Counted from the first letter of the stretch, positions 11,776 through 24,744 are shown. The stretch: 64,000 nt of DNA from Vermamoeba vermiformis (GCA_045837725.1 JBEWZL010000202.1:372001-436000); one strand, 5' to 3'. Notes: generated from the sequence alone by a model not told the origin. Program-made: numbers and translations.

Positions 11776-14532
11776 ATGGAAAATAGTGAAAATAACACTA
11801 ATCAAGCTACTACTGAGCAATCAACTGCTCAAGAAAATGTAGCCGTTGAAACCAACGTTGAAAAAACTCAAACTGAGGCCGAATCTAATAACAATAATAC
11901 CACTACCGCTGAAAAAATGGAGGTTGAGCACAAAGAAGGCGAAAAAGAAGAGACTGAAGCCAAAGAAGAAAAACCAACGCCTAAGAAGCGTGGTCGCAAG
12001 CCCAAATCTGCATCGGCCGCAGCTACCACTGAGGCGGCCAAACCCGAGCTTCTTCGTTCTAACTCCATTCAAACTCGTAGCAAAAGCTTGAAGCGTACCC
12101 ACGATAAAGTAGAAGCGGATCCTAACTTGAAGGCGGCTCACGACGCGCTCGAACCTTTGGCTAAGAAAGCCAGAACTACCAGAGGCGCTGTTAAAGTGGC
12201 TAATAATAATATTGAGGCCTCTGATGCTTTAAGCGAAGAAGAGAAAGAGCAATTGACGATGATTTACAATTTATGCGACATCGACAAGTAAGGATCACAA
12301 ATCAGAAAAAAAAAATCAAAATTCATCGATTTTATTAACGCTCGTTGTTATTATTAATAGGGATGGCAAAATTGACTTGTTTGAACTCGAACAGTTGCTC
12401 AGAAATTTGGGCTTCCGTCCCACCATCCACGAAGTAAGTCCCCTATTAAATCATTTTTTGTTTCTTGGTATTCAAATCGATCCTTTAAATATTTCTATCC
12501 ACATCATGTTATTACTAGCCTTTTGTCTCACTAACGCATCCGCCGATATTTTTCCTCGATCCTCAAGTTTTTGATTTAATGGTCTAATTTTCCTTTTGCA
12601 TAATTAGGTCAGCGCAATCTTCAAGGAGGCTGATACCGACAAGTCTGGCTATATTGAAATCAACGAGTTCTTGAACTTGATGGCCAATTTGCAAGCAGAT
12701 GGCGAGAACGAAGAGGAAAAGAAAGAAGACGAAGAAAAAGACGAAGATGAGGACGTGGAAGACGAAGAGGATGAATATGACGAAGAAGAGGAAGAGGAGA
12801 AGGTAAACCATTAGTAACAATTGAGTTTTTTTTCACCTCAGCCTGATTGCGGATTTGAAGCTGAATTTCTTTCTTACCTTGGCTTAACCCTTATACCTTT
12901 GGGTTACTAATACCTTGTGTTAGCCTAAGAAGAGAGGACGCAAGCCCAAGAAGGCTGCTACTCCTAAGAAGAAGGTTGCTCGCACGCCCAAGAAGATGGC
13001 TCGTCGCAAGCCTATTCTGACCAAGGGTGACAGCAACTTGGCCTTGAAGAAGACCAACGAAGTCTTGAAGTTGAACAGAGGTCTCTCCATCTCCGACTTT
13101 TACACCGTGTTTGCTGGGTAAGTCATGCTCACACTGCACTCGCTACCTTTGCGGATGTGATCACTTTGGACCATTTTTTCTTAGTTACTAATGGAAATTT
13201 CCTAATTTAGTAAACACGGTGAAATTACCTCCGCCAAGAAGGACGCATTCGCTAACCCCGAAGGTCGTGAATACGATTTGGGTCGTGAAGGCGCTTTCGG
13301 AAAGTTCTCCGTCATCGTGGCTTTGTTGTGCCCTCAGCACTTGAACACTGAGAAGTTCATGTATGTAACACTTCCTATTAATACAGCGTCAATAACACCC
13401 ATCTAGGGCTAATGCTGGTGATGCTTTGAAGTCCAAGGGCTTCCGTCTCCTGGTCGTTGAAAATGAGAAAGAGTTCATCGATGACCTTGATAACCACGAC
13501 GTCGCTTGGGTAGTTTCCAATCACGTAGCTGCCTCTCCTGCCTTCGTCGACGCCGTCAAGAAGTTCCATGAGTCTGGTCGTGGTTTGGCCTTGTGGGCTG
13601 ACAACGATCCTTGGTTCACCACCGTCAACCAGATCTTGGCCAAGATTCAACCCAACGTACGTCACAGTTACTGTTAACTATGCACTAGTGTCCCTTATTA
13701 ATGCAATCAACATTAGATCCAATTGAGCGGCAATACTCCTGGTGGCAAGGTGTTGAGTGTTGGTGATGCCGAGACTAAGGGTCAATTCGGCAAGCACTTG
13801 TGCACTTCAGGTCTCACAAACTTGTTCGAGGGCATCACTCTCTGCTACGGCAAGCCCACCGCCAAGGACTGGCTCGAGACTGTTGCCACCTCTACTGACG
13901 GCAACCCGTGCATCTTGGCTGGTGACTACGAGAACGGTCTTGAAGATCACTACGGCCGTGTCTTGATTGACTGTGGCTTCACCAAGCTGTACCACGACTG
14001 GAACACTGCTGGTACTGGCCGTTATGTCCGTAACGTGTGCGTGTGGCTCTTGGGTCTCGATCACAGATTGGCCGTTGGCGCCGATTTGCAAGGTCCCATT
14101 GACAAGTCCAAGATCAAGCAACGTTCCAAGAAGAGAGGCGCTGCTGAGGGCGAGAAGAAACAGACCATGAAGTGGGTCTGGCAATACAACCACAACGGCT
14201 GGTTCAACTACGATAACGCTGCCTCGGACGTTGTCGAAGCTACTTACCAGGTACGACATCGCATGACACTTGCCTTATTTGGCAATCACTTACTATATCC
14301 GTGCTCGTGCTAACAACCTCCTGTACAGGAATACTTGCGCAACCCTGGTGTCACCGATGTGCGATCGATTCAATCTGGCCACTGGATGTACCAAGTTGAT
14401 TTCAGACAGATGACACAACAAAACATTCAACACGAATCTCACACTATCAGACAGATCCGACGTGTGCAAATGCCCGTTCAAGAATCAGTGCCTTATTCAC
14501 AACTGACTGACGGCAAGAAGAAGTACTTCTAA
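11776..14532 (+). CDS. EF-hand / AT-hook / WWE-domain nuclear protein
   Basis: Start ATG at 11776. Order: a Thr/Glu/Asn-rich tail; an AT-hook (KKRGRKPK); two EF-hand loops (DIDKDGKIDLFELEQLL and EADTDKSGYIEINEFL) with all calcium ligands; a long acidic stretch; a second KKRGRKPKK hook and basic patch; a globular region of about 250 residues (LLVVENEKEFIDDL, ESGRGLALWADNDPW, LSGNTPGGKVL, LTNLFEGITLCYG, GFTKLYHDWNTAGTGRYVRN); and a C-terminal WWE domain (WVWQYNHNGWFNYD..VVEATY..YQVDF..MTQQN..RQIRRV). WWE binds poly-ADP-ribose or mediates ubiquitin/PARP interactions. The central region looks like a flavodoxin or class-I amidotransferase-like fold, but I cannot name it. Calcium sensing, DNA binding and PAR reading in one chain suggest a chromatin stress protein; this is inference. 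Confidence 0.78.
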
Positions 14533-14708
14533 ACTCCTTGCTCCAAAATAATAAATTTGCTTTGCTGCATGTAGTTGCCGTAGCTCCTTTTGTCTTTTGT
14601 CAAATCCGTTAGAAACCTCACTAAGCCTGCATACATTTTGCACGGACAAGGCAATTAAGTAGTTAATTAGTTTACTAAGTGGTTTCGTCCTTAGTCAATC
14701 ATACAATC

Positions 14709-17700
14709 TTATTGTTGAGCAGCAGCAGCGGCCAATTCATCATACATTTGGTCAACCTCGTTCTTGAACTTCTCGAGGATGTTCTTGCGGTTGATCTTCA
14801 ACGAGGCAGTAACAAGACCAGTCTCAGGGGTCCACTCGAATGTTGAGAAGCGAAGGTTGCGCACAGTTTCAATGCTCTTGAGCTGTTAAAGACAAAAGGA
14901 TATAAGTATACGCAATACTACTTCTTGGGCACTGTGAGCTCAGATCCAGATCTGGACCTTGCCTCGTGTTAAGTACTTACAGCGTGCTTGCGGCCAACTT
15001 TGCCCATATCGTCGAGGACGTACTTGATAACACGCTTGTCGTTCAACAAGGCAGTGTTGTCGTCAGTGGGGATGTTGTTGTTCTTCGCGAACTTCATAAT
15101 CTCACCCATGTTCGGCACGACAACAGCAATGCAGTCGTTGTGATCACCGTCAACGTGCACCATCAAGTTCTCCAACAACAAACAGTTCTTCATCACTGAT
15201 TCAATGGCTTCAAGACTACAATAATTGATTAGTAAATGAACGAGAAACTCCGACATCATGTCAAATGCATGACACTGATTGACACTTACGAGATGTATTC
15301 ACCGTGAGGAGGCTTGATCAAGTTCTTTTCACGATCAATGATGGACAAAGTACCGTCTTGGTTCCATCGGCCAATGTCACCAGTCGCGAACCAGCCACCT
15401 TCCTTGTACGCTTGTGCGGTCAATTCAGGAGCCTTGTAGTAGCCTGCAGTGACGCTAGGACCACGAATCCAGACCTCACCACGCGGGCAAGGCTTGTCGT
15501 TAACACTGTAGCCCTTGGAGGGAACATCGACCAACTTGATCTCTGTCATGCCGCTCATTAGTGCTCGTGCACGCGAACAGCCATTGAATCACTGCAACTT
15601 ACCGCAGCAAGAGAAAGGAGGACCGACACGCGTGTGAATAATGTCGCCGAGTTCTTGCACGCAAGTTCCACCAGTTGATTCGGTCAAACCGTAGCCCAAC
15701 AAAATGTTACCACCAATGCAACTGCCAACGAAACATCGTTATTAAACGCACCTTAATAAATACGTCAAGCGGATGTGACTTACACTTGCAACCACTCTTG
15801 AAGAGCAGGACCAGTGGGAGCACCACCGCTCAAAAGCAGACGCAAACGGCCGCCGAGTTGTGCCTTGATCTTGTTGAAGACGAGTTTGTCCAAAATAGGA
15901 GTAGGAATGCCTGTGCGGGGAACAATGAGCACGTGATAGCCAAAAAAAGATATTAAGCGCGATGACTTACGAGCTTTAACAGCCATCTTGCGCATGAAAT
16001 AAGCGAACTTGAAAATGCCACGAGCAACGATGGAGCCAGAAGCGACCTTCTTTTCGACAGCTTGCTTGACACGAACAAGAATGGTCGGCACTGCCGCCAT
16101 CAATGTTGGCTTCAATTCAGCCAAGTCTCCGTTGCAGTTACGCACGGCTGAGTCGGTCAAAGTACGAGGAGACTATTAGAGGATCGTACGTTAAAACATC
16201 ATTTCCTAAAATGGAAATTCTAAGGGAGACTTTGACTTACGCCAAAACCGATAGGAACACCAAATCCGATCATGGCCAAGTGCACAACCAACGCCAAAAT
16301 GTGAGCGAGAGGCAAGTATGAAATGTAGACGTCAGATTCAGGATAGAAATCAATGAATCCCTTCACACCAGCAGTGACGGCAATAATGTTTTTGTGCAAA
16401 ATTTCAACACCCTGTTCAGTGTTAAATGTTAGTGGACGATCCACGAGCCTGAAATGGAGTATTTTATCGTTACCTTAGGAACACCAGTAGAGCCAGAGGT
16501 GTACATCAACACGGCCAAATCTTCGGACTTGGGAGGGACAGGCGCAACGGCATTAGCGGCGCCCTGTATTAACTCGATAAGTACGAATAGCGCACCACTA
16601 ATTCTGCTGAAAAAAACTCGCGCCGTTTTTGGAAAAAACAAACAACGACAAAAATTTCAATAATAAACAGCAATCAGGCCCAGCCTTAGCGATCGAATTA
16701 TAATGTGGTTGACTCGATGTAGGTCGAGCATTTACGTGCCACTTACCAATGACTTGAGTTCAGCAAAAGGAAGGACTTGGTACTTCTTCTTCAACTGTTC
16801 AAAGATCTCTTGATCAGCCTTGCCGACCTCGTCGATGTAAATGATGGTCTTCAACGAAGGAATGCTGGCACCAATCTCGTTCAACTGCAACGGAACAGTT
16901 AGGACTTGCATCGATTGAAAATAATTTAATTTCATTCCAACTCGATTCAATACGCCATTATTGGTTAATATATTAATAATAATACTATTTCTACCACTGG
17001 CTTAATTTATAATAATTTTCCGAAGTTAATCAAGAGTTAGTTGCAAAAGCAGAATTTTTTGTCGTTTAAAATTGAGAAGACGGATTATAAATATCGTACC
17101 AATCTGAGCGAGCTAGAATTAGCAACCAAGTGAGTGATTTCACCTTGATTTAACGCGAAAACAAGTGCGTCCTTGCCTATAATTAAAGTGACATCAGATC
17201 CCATCCTCAAACTCGACACAAAGACTCATTTCAATTTGATTTCAAGCCTATTATTATTTTAAAATATTATAGTATATTTGCGTACCCAAGTTAGCGTAAG
17301 CAGTCAACACGACAATGGACTGGCTGACACATCCGAAAAGAGTTTCGACCCATTCAAGTCTGGTCTCTTCGAACAAACCAATTTTATCGCCCTAAATATC
17401 AGTATATAAGCATAATATAATAAAGCACTATTAAACTTCTTGTGCAAACAATTTTAACGGAAAAATTGCTTCCGCGGCGGAAGCCGCTCCGATCGCATCT
17501 AGTGCAATGCCCAGAAATAGTTTAGAACTTACCGGCTTGAGTCCAAGTGCTCTAAAGCCCGATCCAATAGCATGAGCAGTGGCCAGTGATTGCTTGAATG
17601 AGACCCATTGATAGGGACCAACTTCGGGATAAAACCACTTCTTTTGCTCGCCGTTGACTTCCTGCAATTAGGAAATTTTTAATTTATGTAAATTATACAT

Positions 17701-18178
17701 GATCATGACTATAAGAATTAACGGCAGCAAGAGAGAATTGAAAATAAATTAATTTTTCGAATTGCAAATTAATTTTACCTTTACGTCTTGGTGCATCTTG
17801 ACCAAAGGTCGCGAACCCATGCATTTACCATCGCCGTATTGCTTTGCAGAGTCACTATATTAAAGAGCATCAAATTATTAGCCATAAAATCAAATTGCTA
17901 AAAATAAATGGGAAGTAAAAATAAAAATAATTAACTGAAGCTGCTTACGCTAATAAATCATAGATCGTTGATACATTAGGTACTACTCTTTCAGCAAGTT
18001 TATCAGGCGAGCGCCAAGTGCGACGAGGGACACCGTGACCGGGCTTGGATTCAGCTTCAGGAGCTTCAACAGTGTATTGAGTTCTGAGAGGGCCCTTAGG
18101 CTTGTATGTCTTGAGCAAATAAGCTAACAGCACGGCGGCACCACCAGCTACAGCATAAAGAGTTGGAATTGTGTCCAT
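14709..18178 (-). CDS. Long-chain acyl-CoA synthetase
   Basis: ATG at 18178 opens MDTIPTLYAVAGGAAVLLAYLL, a membrane anchor, then GPLRTQYTVE. About 12 exons follow. Motifs: YTSGSTGVPK (AMP-binding P-loop), YISYLPLAHI, GAPTGPALQEWL, KGYSVNDKPCPRGEVWIRGPSVTAGYY, GDIGRWNQDGTLSIIDREKNL, GEYIS and WTPETGLVTASLKINRKNI, ending at TAA 14709-14711. The enzyme activates fatty acids to acyl-CoA with ATP, probably at the ER or peroxisomal face. Order and length (about 680 residues) fit eukaryotic ACSL/FAA4 proteins. The exon that should carry the segment after the P-loop is interrupted by several small introns; all visible joins keep frame. Confidence 0.9.
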
Positions 18179-19143
18179 GTTTCTCGATCGAAGTTGAAGA
18201 ATAAAATTGCAACGTAGCACCGACGTATCACTTTTTTAAAGGCTTCGAAATCCACAATCAGGGAGCCTAGTAGGCGCTGACTAGGCCTGACGTACGGTGA
18301 TTCTTTTTCAAGGACTCTGGTGGGACTGTAACCAGGTTGGATGTTACAATCTACTTTTCAACTGCAACCTTCTCGTTTCTTGAGTGCTTACGACATTGCT
18401 TTACACCTCTTAATATTTAACATTGCGTTACTAACGCGAATATACCCGACGCATATCTATATTCCGCGGCATTGGACACAAAAGGAAACGATCTCTGAAA
18501 TTCACTTTACAATCATCTCTAGATTAAGGTGCTCACAAATGATGGCATATCTTAAAATTCCAGATACCAATCTACTAATATCTATCGTTGGATTTTTTCT
18601 TACGCGTCGTCATGAAGTAAATTTTATTCGGTGATCTTCGTTTCGGGAGATCTTTGACTGCTGCCTTTACTCGCCTCAGTTATCAGAATCTAGCGTTCTC
18701 CTTTGTAGTGCGCATGAAAAAGTACCTATATCTCCTTTTGACTTCGTGAAGCGACGCTGTCAAATGTCCTTAAACTCGTTTTGCGAAGATCGGATCAAAA
18801 GCGCCATCGGAACTCAATATCTACGATCGTCAATCCTCAATCATAATACTCTCGCGATCGTATAGCTTCTAAACTACCTATTTACTATTTTTAATAATTT
18901 TTCAACGGTCATATAAGCGCAAATTAGGCGCCATAATATTGAGGATGATTTCCAACTATTTGTGGACTCTGAGAGTAACGATCGTGACGATTATTACAAC
19001 AAAATAGGGTTGGTTTAATTAGGTTTAAATATAACAAATGCAAACAAAAAGGGGGTATTAAATAAGGGTTATTTTCAGACGGCCAAGATGCGCGATCGCG
19101 GTTCTGAGCCGTTAGAAGCACTGAACAATCGCAAATAGGGCTC
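18179..19143. other. Intergenic, no gene recognised
   Basis: AT-rich spacer between the 5' end of the acyl-CoA synthetase gene and the 3' end of the lysine-rich protein gene. A 97-codon plus-strand frame at 18341-18634 has no family resemblance, and no tRNA or snRNA signature was seen. The left part probably carries the acyl-CoA synthetase promoter and the right part the neighbouring 3' UTR. Confidence 0.5.
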
Positions 19144-19837
19144 TTATTTCTTGCCGGTCTTCTTGCCACCAGCGGCCTTCTTGGGAGAAGCGGTGTTCTT
19201 CTTGGGAGATGCCTTCTTGGGGGATTTCTCTTCCTTCTTTTCTTCAGATTTCTCTTCTTCAGCGCTCTCTTCCTTCTTGGAGGCACCCTTGCCCTTAGCG
19301 GGGCTCTTCTTGTTGGGAGTCTTCTTATCCTCCTTCTCTTCCTTCTCTTCCTTCTTGCCCTTCTTAGCGGGAGATGCCTTCTTAGGGGATTTCTCTTCCT
19401 TTTCTTCGGACGACTCCTCCTTCTTGGTGGTCTTTTGCTTCTTCTTGGGGGACTCTTCGGCTTCTTCGTCGTCGCGCTCAGAGGCCTTTCGCTTCTTGGT
19501 GGTCTTCTCGGCCTTGGCGGTGGTGTCCGCGAGGCTCTTGCGCAATTGAGACTTTTGCTTGCCGAGGGCGGCCTTTTGTCTCTTAGTAGTAGCGTTGTCG
19601 ACGTTGGTCTTCTTCACTCTGGTTCTGTAAAACAAGTTCGACTGTCAAACATCCGCCGATGATCGAAAAACGAAGGAAAATATCTCGAGCAATCGCGACA
19701 TCGCGCATGGCGCTAGCATCGCGTAGCTAAGAGATTGCAAATTACCTAGTTTGGCGACCGGCGGTCAAGACGGCGGGGTTTTTAGAGTTCTCTTCGATCT
19801 CTTCGAATTTCTTGAATTCAGACTTGCTCTTGGACAT
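19144..19837 (-). CDS. Lysine-rich nuclear protein with H1-like SPKK repeats
   Basis: Two exons. ATG at 19837 gives MSKSKSEFKKFEEIEENSKN and ..LTAGRQTR; a roughly 110-nt intron precedes TRVKKTNVDNATTKRQKAALGKQ. The rest is low complexity, alternating acidic clusters with KKASP, SPKK and NKKSPAKG repeats to KKTGKK and TAA at 19144. SPKK motifs bind the minor groove and are classic in linker histone tails, but there is no winged-helix H1 domain, so it resembles histone-tail-like or nucleolar chaperone proteins. GC-rich third codon positions compared with neighbours suggest high expression. Its upstream region is shared with the divergent Tousled-like kinase gene. Confidence 0.75.
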
Positions 19838-20503
19838 ATTTAATTGATTATTTGAGGACTCAAAGTGATGTTGAGTTGTTGTCTCTCGTAGAGTGTGGTT
19901 AAAGAAATATTTTGGCGCGCCAAAAAACGGTAAAAAACAACCAATAAAACGCAGCCTGACTTAATCGTTTTTTCGCTTAAGCCACGATTCAAATACGAAA
20001 CGGTCACTTGCTCTGGTAAAGGGTTTTGGCGGGAACATGTTTAGTAGGTCGTAGTTGCCCGGTCGAGTCATCGTGTGGCTCGAGGGTCATAAGTACCAGG
20101 CTCTCAGAAAAAAATTTTTCTGCGGTGGATCCGCTGAAAGTTCCACGGGTTTTTCTCGCTTGTGCACCGCGCGTTGAGCCAACCGATGGTAAATTGTGGT
20201 GCACTCAGTACTGCTCTATCAAATGATATTATCGTGCGGTCGTTTTTCGCGAGTGGTTTTGAACCGCATCTGATTTTAAAAAAGATCCCATCTGCTTTCT
20301 ACACTGCTCGAATCGATTGGGAAAAAATTACTAAAAATATATATATTTACATCTAAGCTATCGCGCTAAGCCACTGGTTCGCCTTAATTTTATTGATGCG
20401 TCTCTTTGTTGTTTATTTCCCGCCGTTGATTCAAAAAATTGATTATTTCGCTTATACCACTCTGAATAACCACAAATGCAGTTAGACGAATGCTTAGCAT
20501 GCA
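19838..20503. promoter_or_regulatory. Divergent intergenic region between the lysine-rich gene and TLK
   Basis: A 666-bp spacer separating two genes transcribed outward, so it should hold both promoters. It includes a TTTTGGCGCGCCAAAA-like palindrome near 19909-19925, which resembles paired E2F sites (TTTGGCGC), and a moderately GC-rich block at 20000-20170. Short frames here on both strands have no recognisable family. E2F control would fit S-phase expression of a chromatin protein and a Tousled-like kinase, but that is inference. Confidence 0.45.
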
Positions 20504-23500
20504 ATGAGTTCTGAGCTGCAACTACAGTACGAGACAAACGGAACACCAAGCAACACAACTCCTTCAGCATCGGTGAACAAGATGACAGAGACTGATCTGA
20601 AGAATAATCCCAGCATTAATAAGCGCTTGGAGATGTTAGAGCAGAGATTCACAGCACCGTCACCATCCACACTAGCGAACTTACAGGGATCTAGCTTACC
20701 CGTGCAGTTCCCTGTAACAACGCATCTTGTAACTTCACCCCAAGTTCCTCAAAGCCAACCACCATCGCAAAATAAGCTAGATGACGACCATATGTCTGAA
20801 GACGAGGTACGGTTCCTTATTTTCATTTCAGTTATATTTGAAAAATGAAATAAATATTTAAAAATAAGAAAAATCAAATCTGCCAAAAAGATTTACGGCA
20901 ACCTAATGAATATTTCGGTGCACAATTAATAATAATATTTTTATTATCAAGTCTTCCTCAAAAGAGGCTCTATTAAACCGTGGAGATTCTACGCCAAATC
21001 TGGCTGGAAAGAAGAAACGAAAGAACTTTACTCGTGAAGAGGATGGCAAGATTTTAGAGGTAAGTGAAGTTAAAAATCATAATTGATAGCTGCCTTATAT
21101 CATACGCGTTTATTTTTGGCGCACGAGAAATTCCTTGTTCATATTTTTATGCCGGATTTGGTCTCGGCCTTTAAAATCACAATATCAATTCGCTTTATCG
21201 TTACAAACATTATATTAAAGCTTATCATATATTAGGGCTTTACAAAATTTCAAGGAGACTGGGACAAGGTCCGATCTTGGGGCAATCTCGATCGCTCGTC
21301 ATCCCAAATCCGCGAGCGCTACCGCCGCTTGATGAAATCGCCTATTGTACCATCGTTACCATTGCCCTCAAACTCAAATCAAACGCCTCCCTCGACGCCA
21401 AACCAGTCTGTACAAAGTAGCCCTCCACAACAATCTTCCTCGATGAATCCGACTTCAAGCATTTCAGTACCAGCTTTTACGCCTATTACACCGACCACTA
21501 TACTCGAGGGACAACTAATAGTACCTCCAAGTAACGTACAAGCACCTGGATCCCCTGCAGTCGCTAATGGAAAACGAAAAGGCCCAGGAGTACGTATCTC
21601 AGTGATTTTTCTCGATTTTTTCGTATTTGTGGGCGTGCGATGACGCGCGTTGACTTTTATTGACCAAAACACGCGAGCAAAGTGACGTTCGACTTCGTGT
21701 ACTGAACGCGTCGCCAGACGACGATTTTTTTTTTTACCTTCAAGTTATAGTAATTTTGTTGCTATTTAATTTATTATATGCTATTAAGAGTATAATTTGC
21801 GTTACGTTGGTCGAACAATCTTTTTTTTTTGCAAACGGATCCAAAGAACTTCCACTAATCAGTCATTTTATTTCCAAATTAGGAAGCTGAAGCACCAGCA
21901 CCGAAGCACCGTCGATTGAATGACAGTAGTTCAGTGCCAGGTGGTGGCGTGGAGGTGGTGACAGTGCCCAATATGTCCAATGCACAGCTCGAAGAAGATT
22001 TCAAAGCAGTTCAAGCGGAGAAAAAACGATTGATGGAACTTGAAGTGCGATTAAAGGAGCGCGAAGAGGAGTTGAACAGAGCATCGCAAGAGATTAGTGA
22101 AAAGAATAAGACCGATGATGCATTCAAAAAACGGATGCGAGAAGAATTGCTCAGCGCGTACCGACAGATCGCGGCGTTCGAGAAACAAAAAGCGCGGGAA
22201 AAAGCAGGCCAAGATTCATTGAGATTAGGACAAGTCGTGTTTGAACGGTAAGTTCTATATTGATTGGTTGGCAGTCACGTGACACCGAAAATTTTTGCAA
22301 AGTTTATACCAGATTAATCCCAAATGCTTCTAATAATTGAAGTGTTTGTTTCATGCCCTGGTTATATTCATATATTTAAATGTAGTACTATAGTATACTA
22401 GATCCACATTTGCAGCTGTGGCTAATGTTAATTTGTTGAACAGGCACGGTACGGAGTTCATTGAGGTTTGGCAGGATGGTCTCGCATTTAAGGATATTAA
22501 AAAGAGATTGGAGCAAAATGAAGGTCAACGCAACGAAATTGAAAAGAATAAGAAACAATTGTCGAAGAAAAGAACAAACTTGACCAAATCCGACAACAAG
22601 ACTGAAGGCGAGGTGACACCGGAGGTTGCCGAGATTATGGAGCAAGAAGAATTATTGAAGCTAAAATTAGCTTATTTGAAGAAACAAGAGACCGATCTGC
22701 AAACAGAGCGAGAGCGATTGTTGCTCGAGAAAAGTCTGCACATCCGCGAGTTGAAACGGATCACGGATGAGGACCACTCAAAGTTCAACACGAGTCCATT
22801 ATTGCGCGATAGATATTTATTGATGTCAATGTTGGGTCGTGGAGGATTTTCAGAAGTTTACAAGGTAATTGATCTCAACCATTTTGACACGTGTCACACA
22901 ATCACTTTTGACATTCGCCGTACAATTACATTGCATTTTCGTTGAATGTCACTTTGATATATTAGTAGAGGGTGTTGAGTACTAGATGATGTATATTAAT
23001 TTGGTCGTATTCTATACTAGGCATTTGATCTCGAGGAGCTGAGATATGTCGGTTGTAAAATACATCAACTGAACCCACACTGGCCTGAGAGCAAGAAACA
23101 GAACTACACCAAGCACGCGTGTCGTGAGTACAATATTCACAAGAGTCTCGTGCACCCGCGCATTGTACAGCTGTTCGATGTGTTTGAAATTGACGAGAAT
23201 AGTTTTTGCACCGTGCTGGATTACTGCGAGGGCGGTGATCTGGACACGCACTTGAAGAAAAACAACGCATTGCAAGAACGCGAGGCGAGGTTCATTATTA
23301 CTCAAATATTTGAGGTAAGCATCACATTATATAAGATTACTGCAAATAACGCGGATGTGCCGATCAGATCGCATCCAAAAGTTTTTGTTAGAGATTTGAT
23401 TACTGCGGATAGTTTTGTTAATATCAATATATTATAGGGTTTAAAGTATTTGAACGAGCAAAAACGGCCAATTATTCACTACGATCTGAAGCCTGGCAAC

Positions 23501-24137
23501 ATTTTATTTGACAAAGACGGCGGAGTGAAGATTACCGATTTTGGCTTGAGTAAAATCATGGAAGAAGATCAGACGCAGATGGAGTTGACGTCACAGGGTG
23601 CTGGTACTTATTGGTACTTGCCACCAGAATGTTTTGAAAGCGGATCTGTTCCAAAAATTTCATCAAAGGTATGTCGCTAGATCTACCTGCCAAATCTACT
23701 ATTCATTAGATACTAATGTGTGGGCTATTAATAGGTCGATGTATGGTCCGCGGGCGTTATTCTCTATCAAATGCTCTACGGCAAAAAACCATTCGGCAAC
23801 AACCTGTCGCAGCAACGAATTCTCTCCGAGAACATCATTTCAAAGGCTGCTTCACAAGGCATTGATTTCCCGGCGAAGCCTGTTGCATCGAATGAAGCTA
23901 AGGTAAGCATATAAATATCAACATAGGAAAATTAAGTGCTTGAAAGCTATGCAGATCCGCTACTTTGATAACATTTTTTTTAACCTTGCTTTATTATGCT
24001 AGGTGTTTATAACAAAGTGCTTGAATCCTCGCCAACGAGATCGACCAGATGTATTTCAAATTGTAAATGACCCATACTTGCAACCGTTTGTTTTGAAGAA
24101 GAAAAAACCGGATGGACAAATGGGGCCGCCAAAATAA
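20504..24137 (+). CDS. TLK: Tousled-like kinase with N-terminal SANT/Myb domain
   Basis: Start ATG at 20504; about nine exons to TAA 24135-24137. The N-terminus is Ser/Thr/Pro-rich; after DHMSEDE an exon pair encodes [30 protein letters not shown], a single Myb/SANT repeat, which normal TLKs lack. A Pro/Ser linker, two long coiled coils ([17 protein letters not shown]; the [12 protein letters not shown] hallmark of TLKs) and the kinase domain follow: [26 protein letters not shown] (HYD instead of HRD, typical of TLK), [47 protein letters not shown] and DPYLQPFV. TLKs phosphorylate the histone chaperone Asf1 during S phase. All catalytic residues seem present. Confidence 0.92.
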
Positions 24138-24429
24138 TTTTTCAAAACAACGAAAAACCAACCAATGTACAGCGAATTTTAGTGTATCGATAGTAAATGA
24201 TTTTAACGCATTGAAAGAGAAAAAAACATCCAGTGAATGGCCACTTATTGATCGCACTCGGATGTGTTCTTCTCGCATCGAACAAACTCTTACTTGCGCT
24301 TTAGTATACGCGTAGATTAACGTTATGCCTATGTAAGTCGCAAATATCGCAATTAGTGAATTTCAGTGATATCTCCCCGATCCAGGTGCAAAAATTTACC
24401 AGTAGTTTTTGTAACCAACTAAGTAGCGC

Positions 24430-24744
24430 ATGGAAGAGGAGATTTATGAATTTATAGCACGTGTGTATAATTGGAAAGGACCAGCAAGTATCTCTAATAC
24501 GCGGCAATTTTTTGAAGAAGAGGGCGTTAAAGACTGGGATAAGGTGCATGTACGCGAATCCACATTAGACAATCACCCGAGACTACGTAAGAAGTTGTTT
24601 GATAACCCACCTTTCGCAACGCCCAGCGAAATTGAAAAGAAAGAAACTGCGACTATTCAATTTGTAACAAAGGGAGGGTCAATCATTCAATTATATTTAG
24701 TAAATATTATAAACGCCAAAAGGCCGTCTAAAAAGACTTTGTAA
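24430..24744 (+). CDS. Small protein of unknown function, copy A
   Basis: Intronless frame of 104 codons inside the first 407-bp unit. It begins MEEEIYEFIARVYNW, has an acidic/aromatic first half, a variable patch at residues 45-57 and a conserved C-terminal half (NPPFATP, IEKKETATIQF, TKGGSI, LYLVNI). No family recognised. It lies just after the Tousled-like kinase gene. The reading frame is preserved in both copies although about 16% of residues differ, which supports a functional protein. The C-terminal beta-rich segment could be a small binding fold. Confidence 0.65.
   Translation: MEEEIYEFIARVYNWKGPASISNTRQFFEEEGVKDWDKVHVRESTLDNHPRLRKKLFDNPPFATPSEIEKKETATIQFVTKGGSIIQLYLVNIINAKRPSKKTL

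Noticed and set aside
13807-14259. Minus-strand 150-codon frame
   Set aside because: It is the antisense shadow of the well-supported EF-hand/WWE gene.
20004-20226. Overlapping frames on both strands in the TLK upstream region
   Set aside because: Both lie in a promoter-like spacer, mirror each other and lack recognisable motifs; no snRNA signature was found either.
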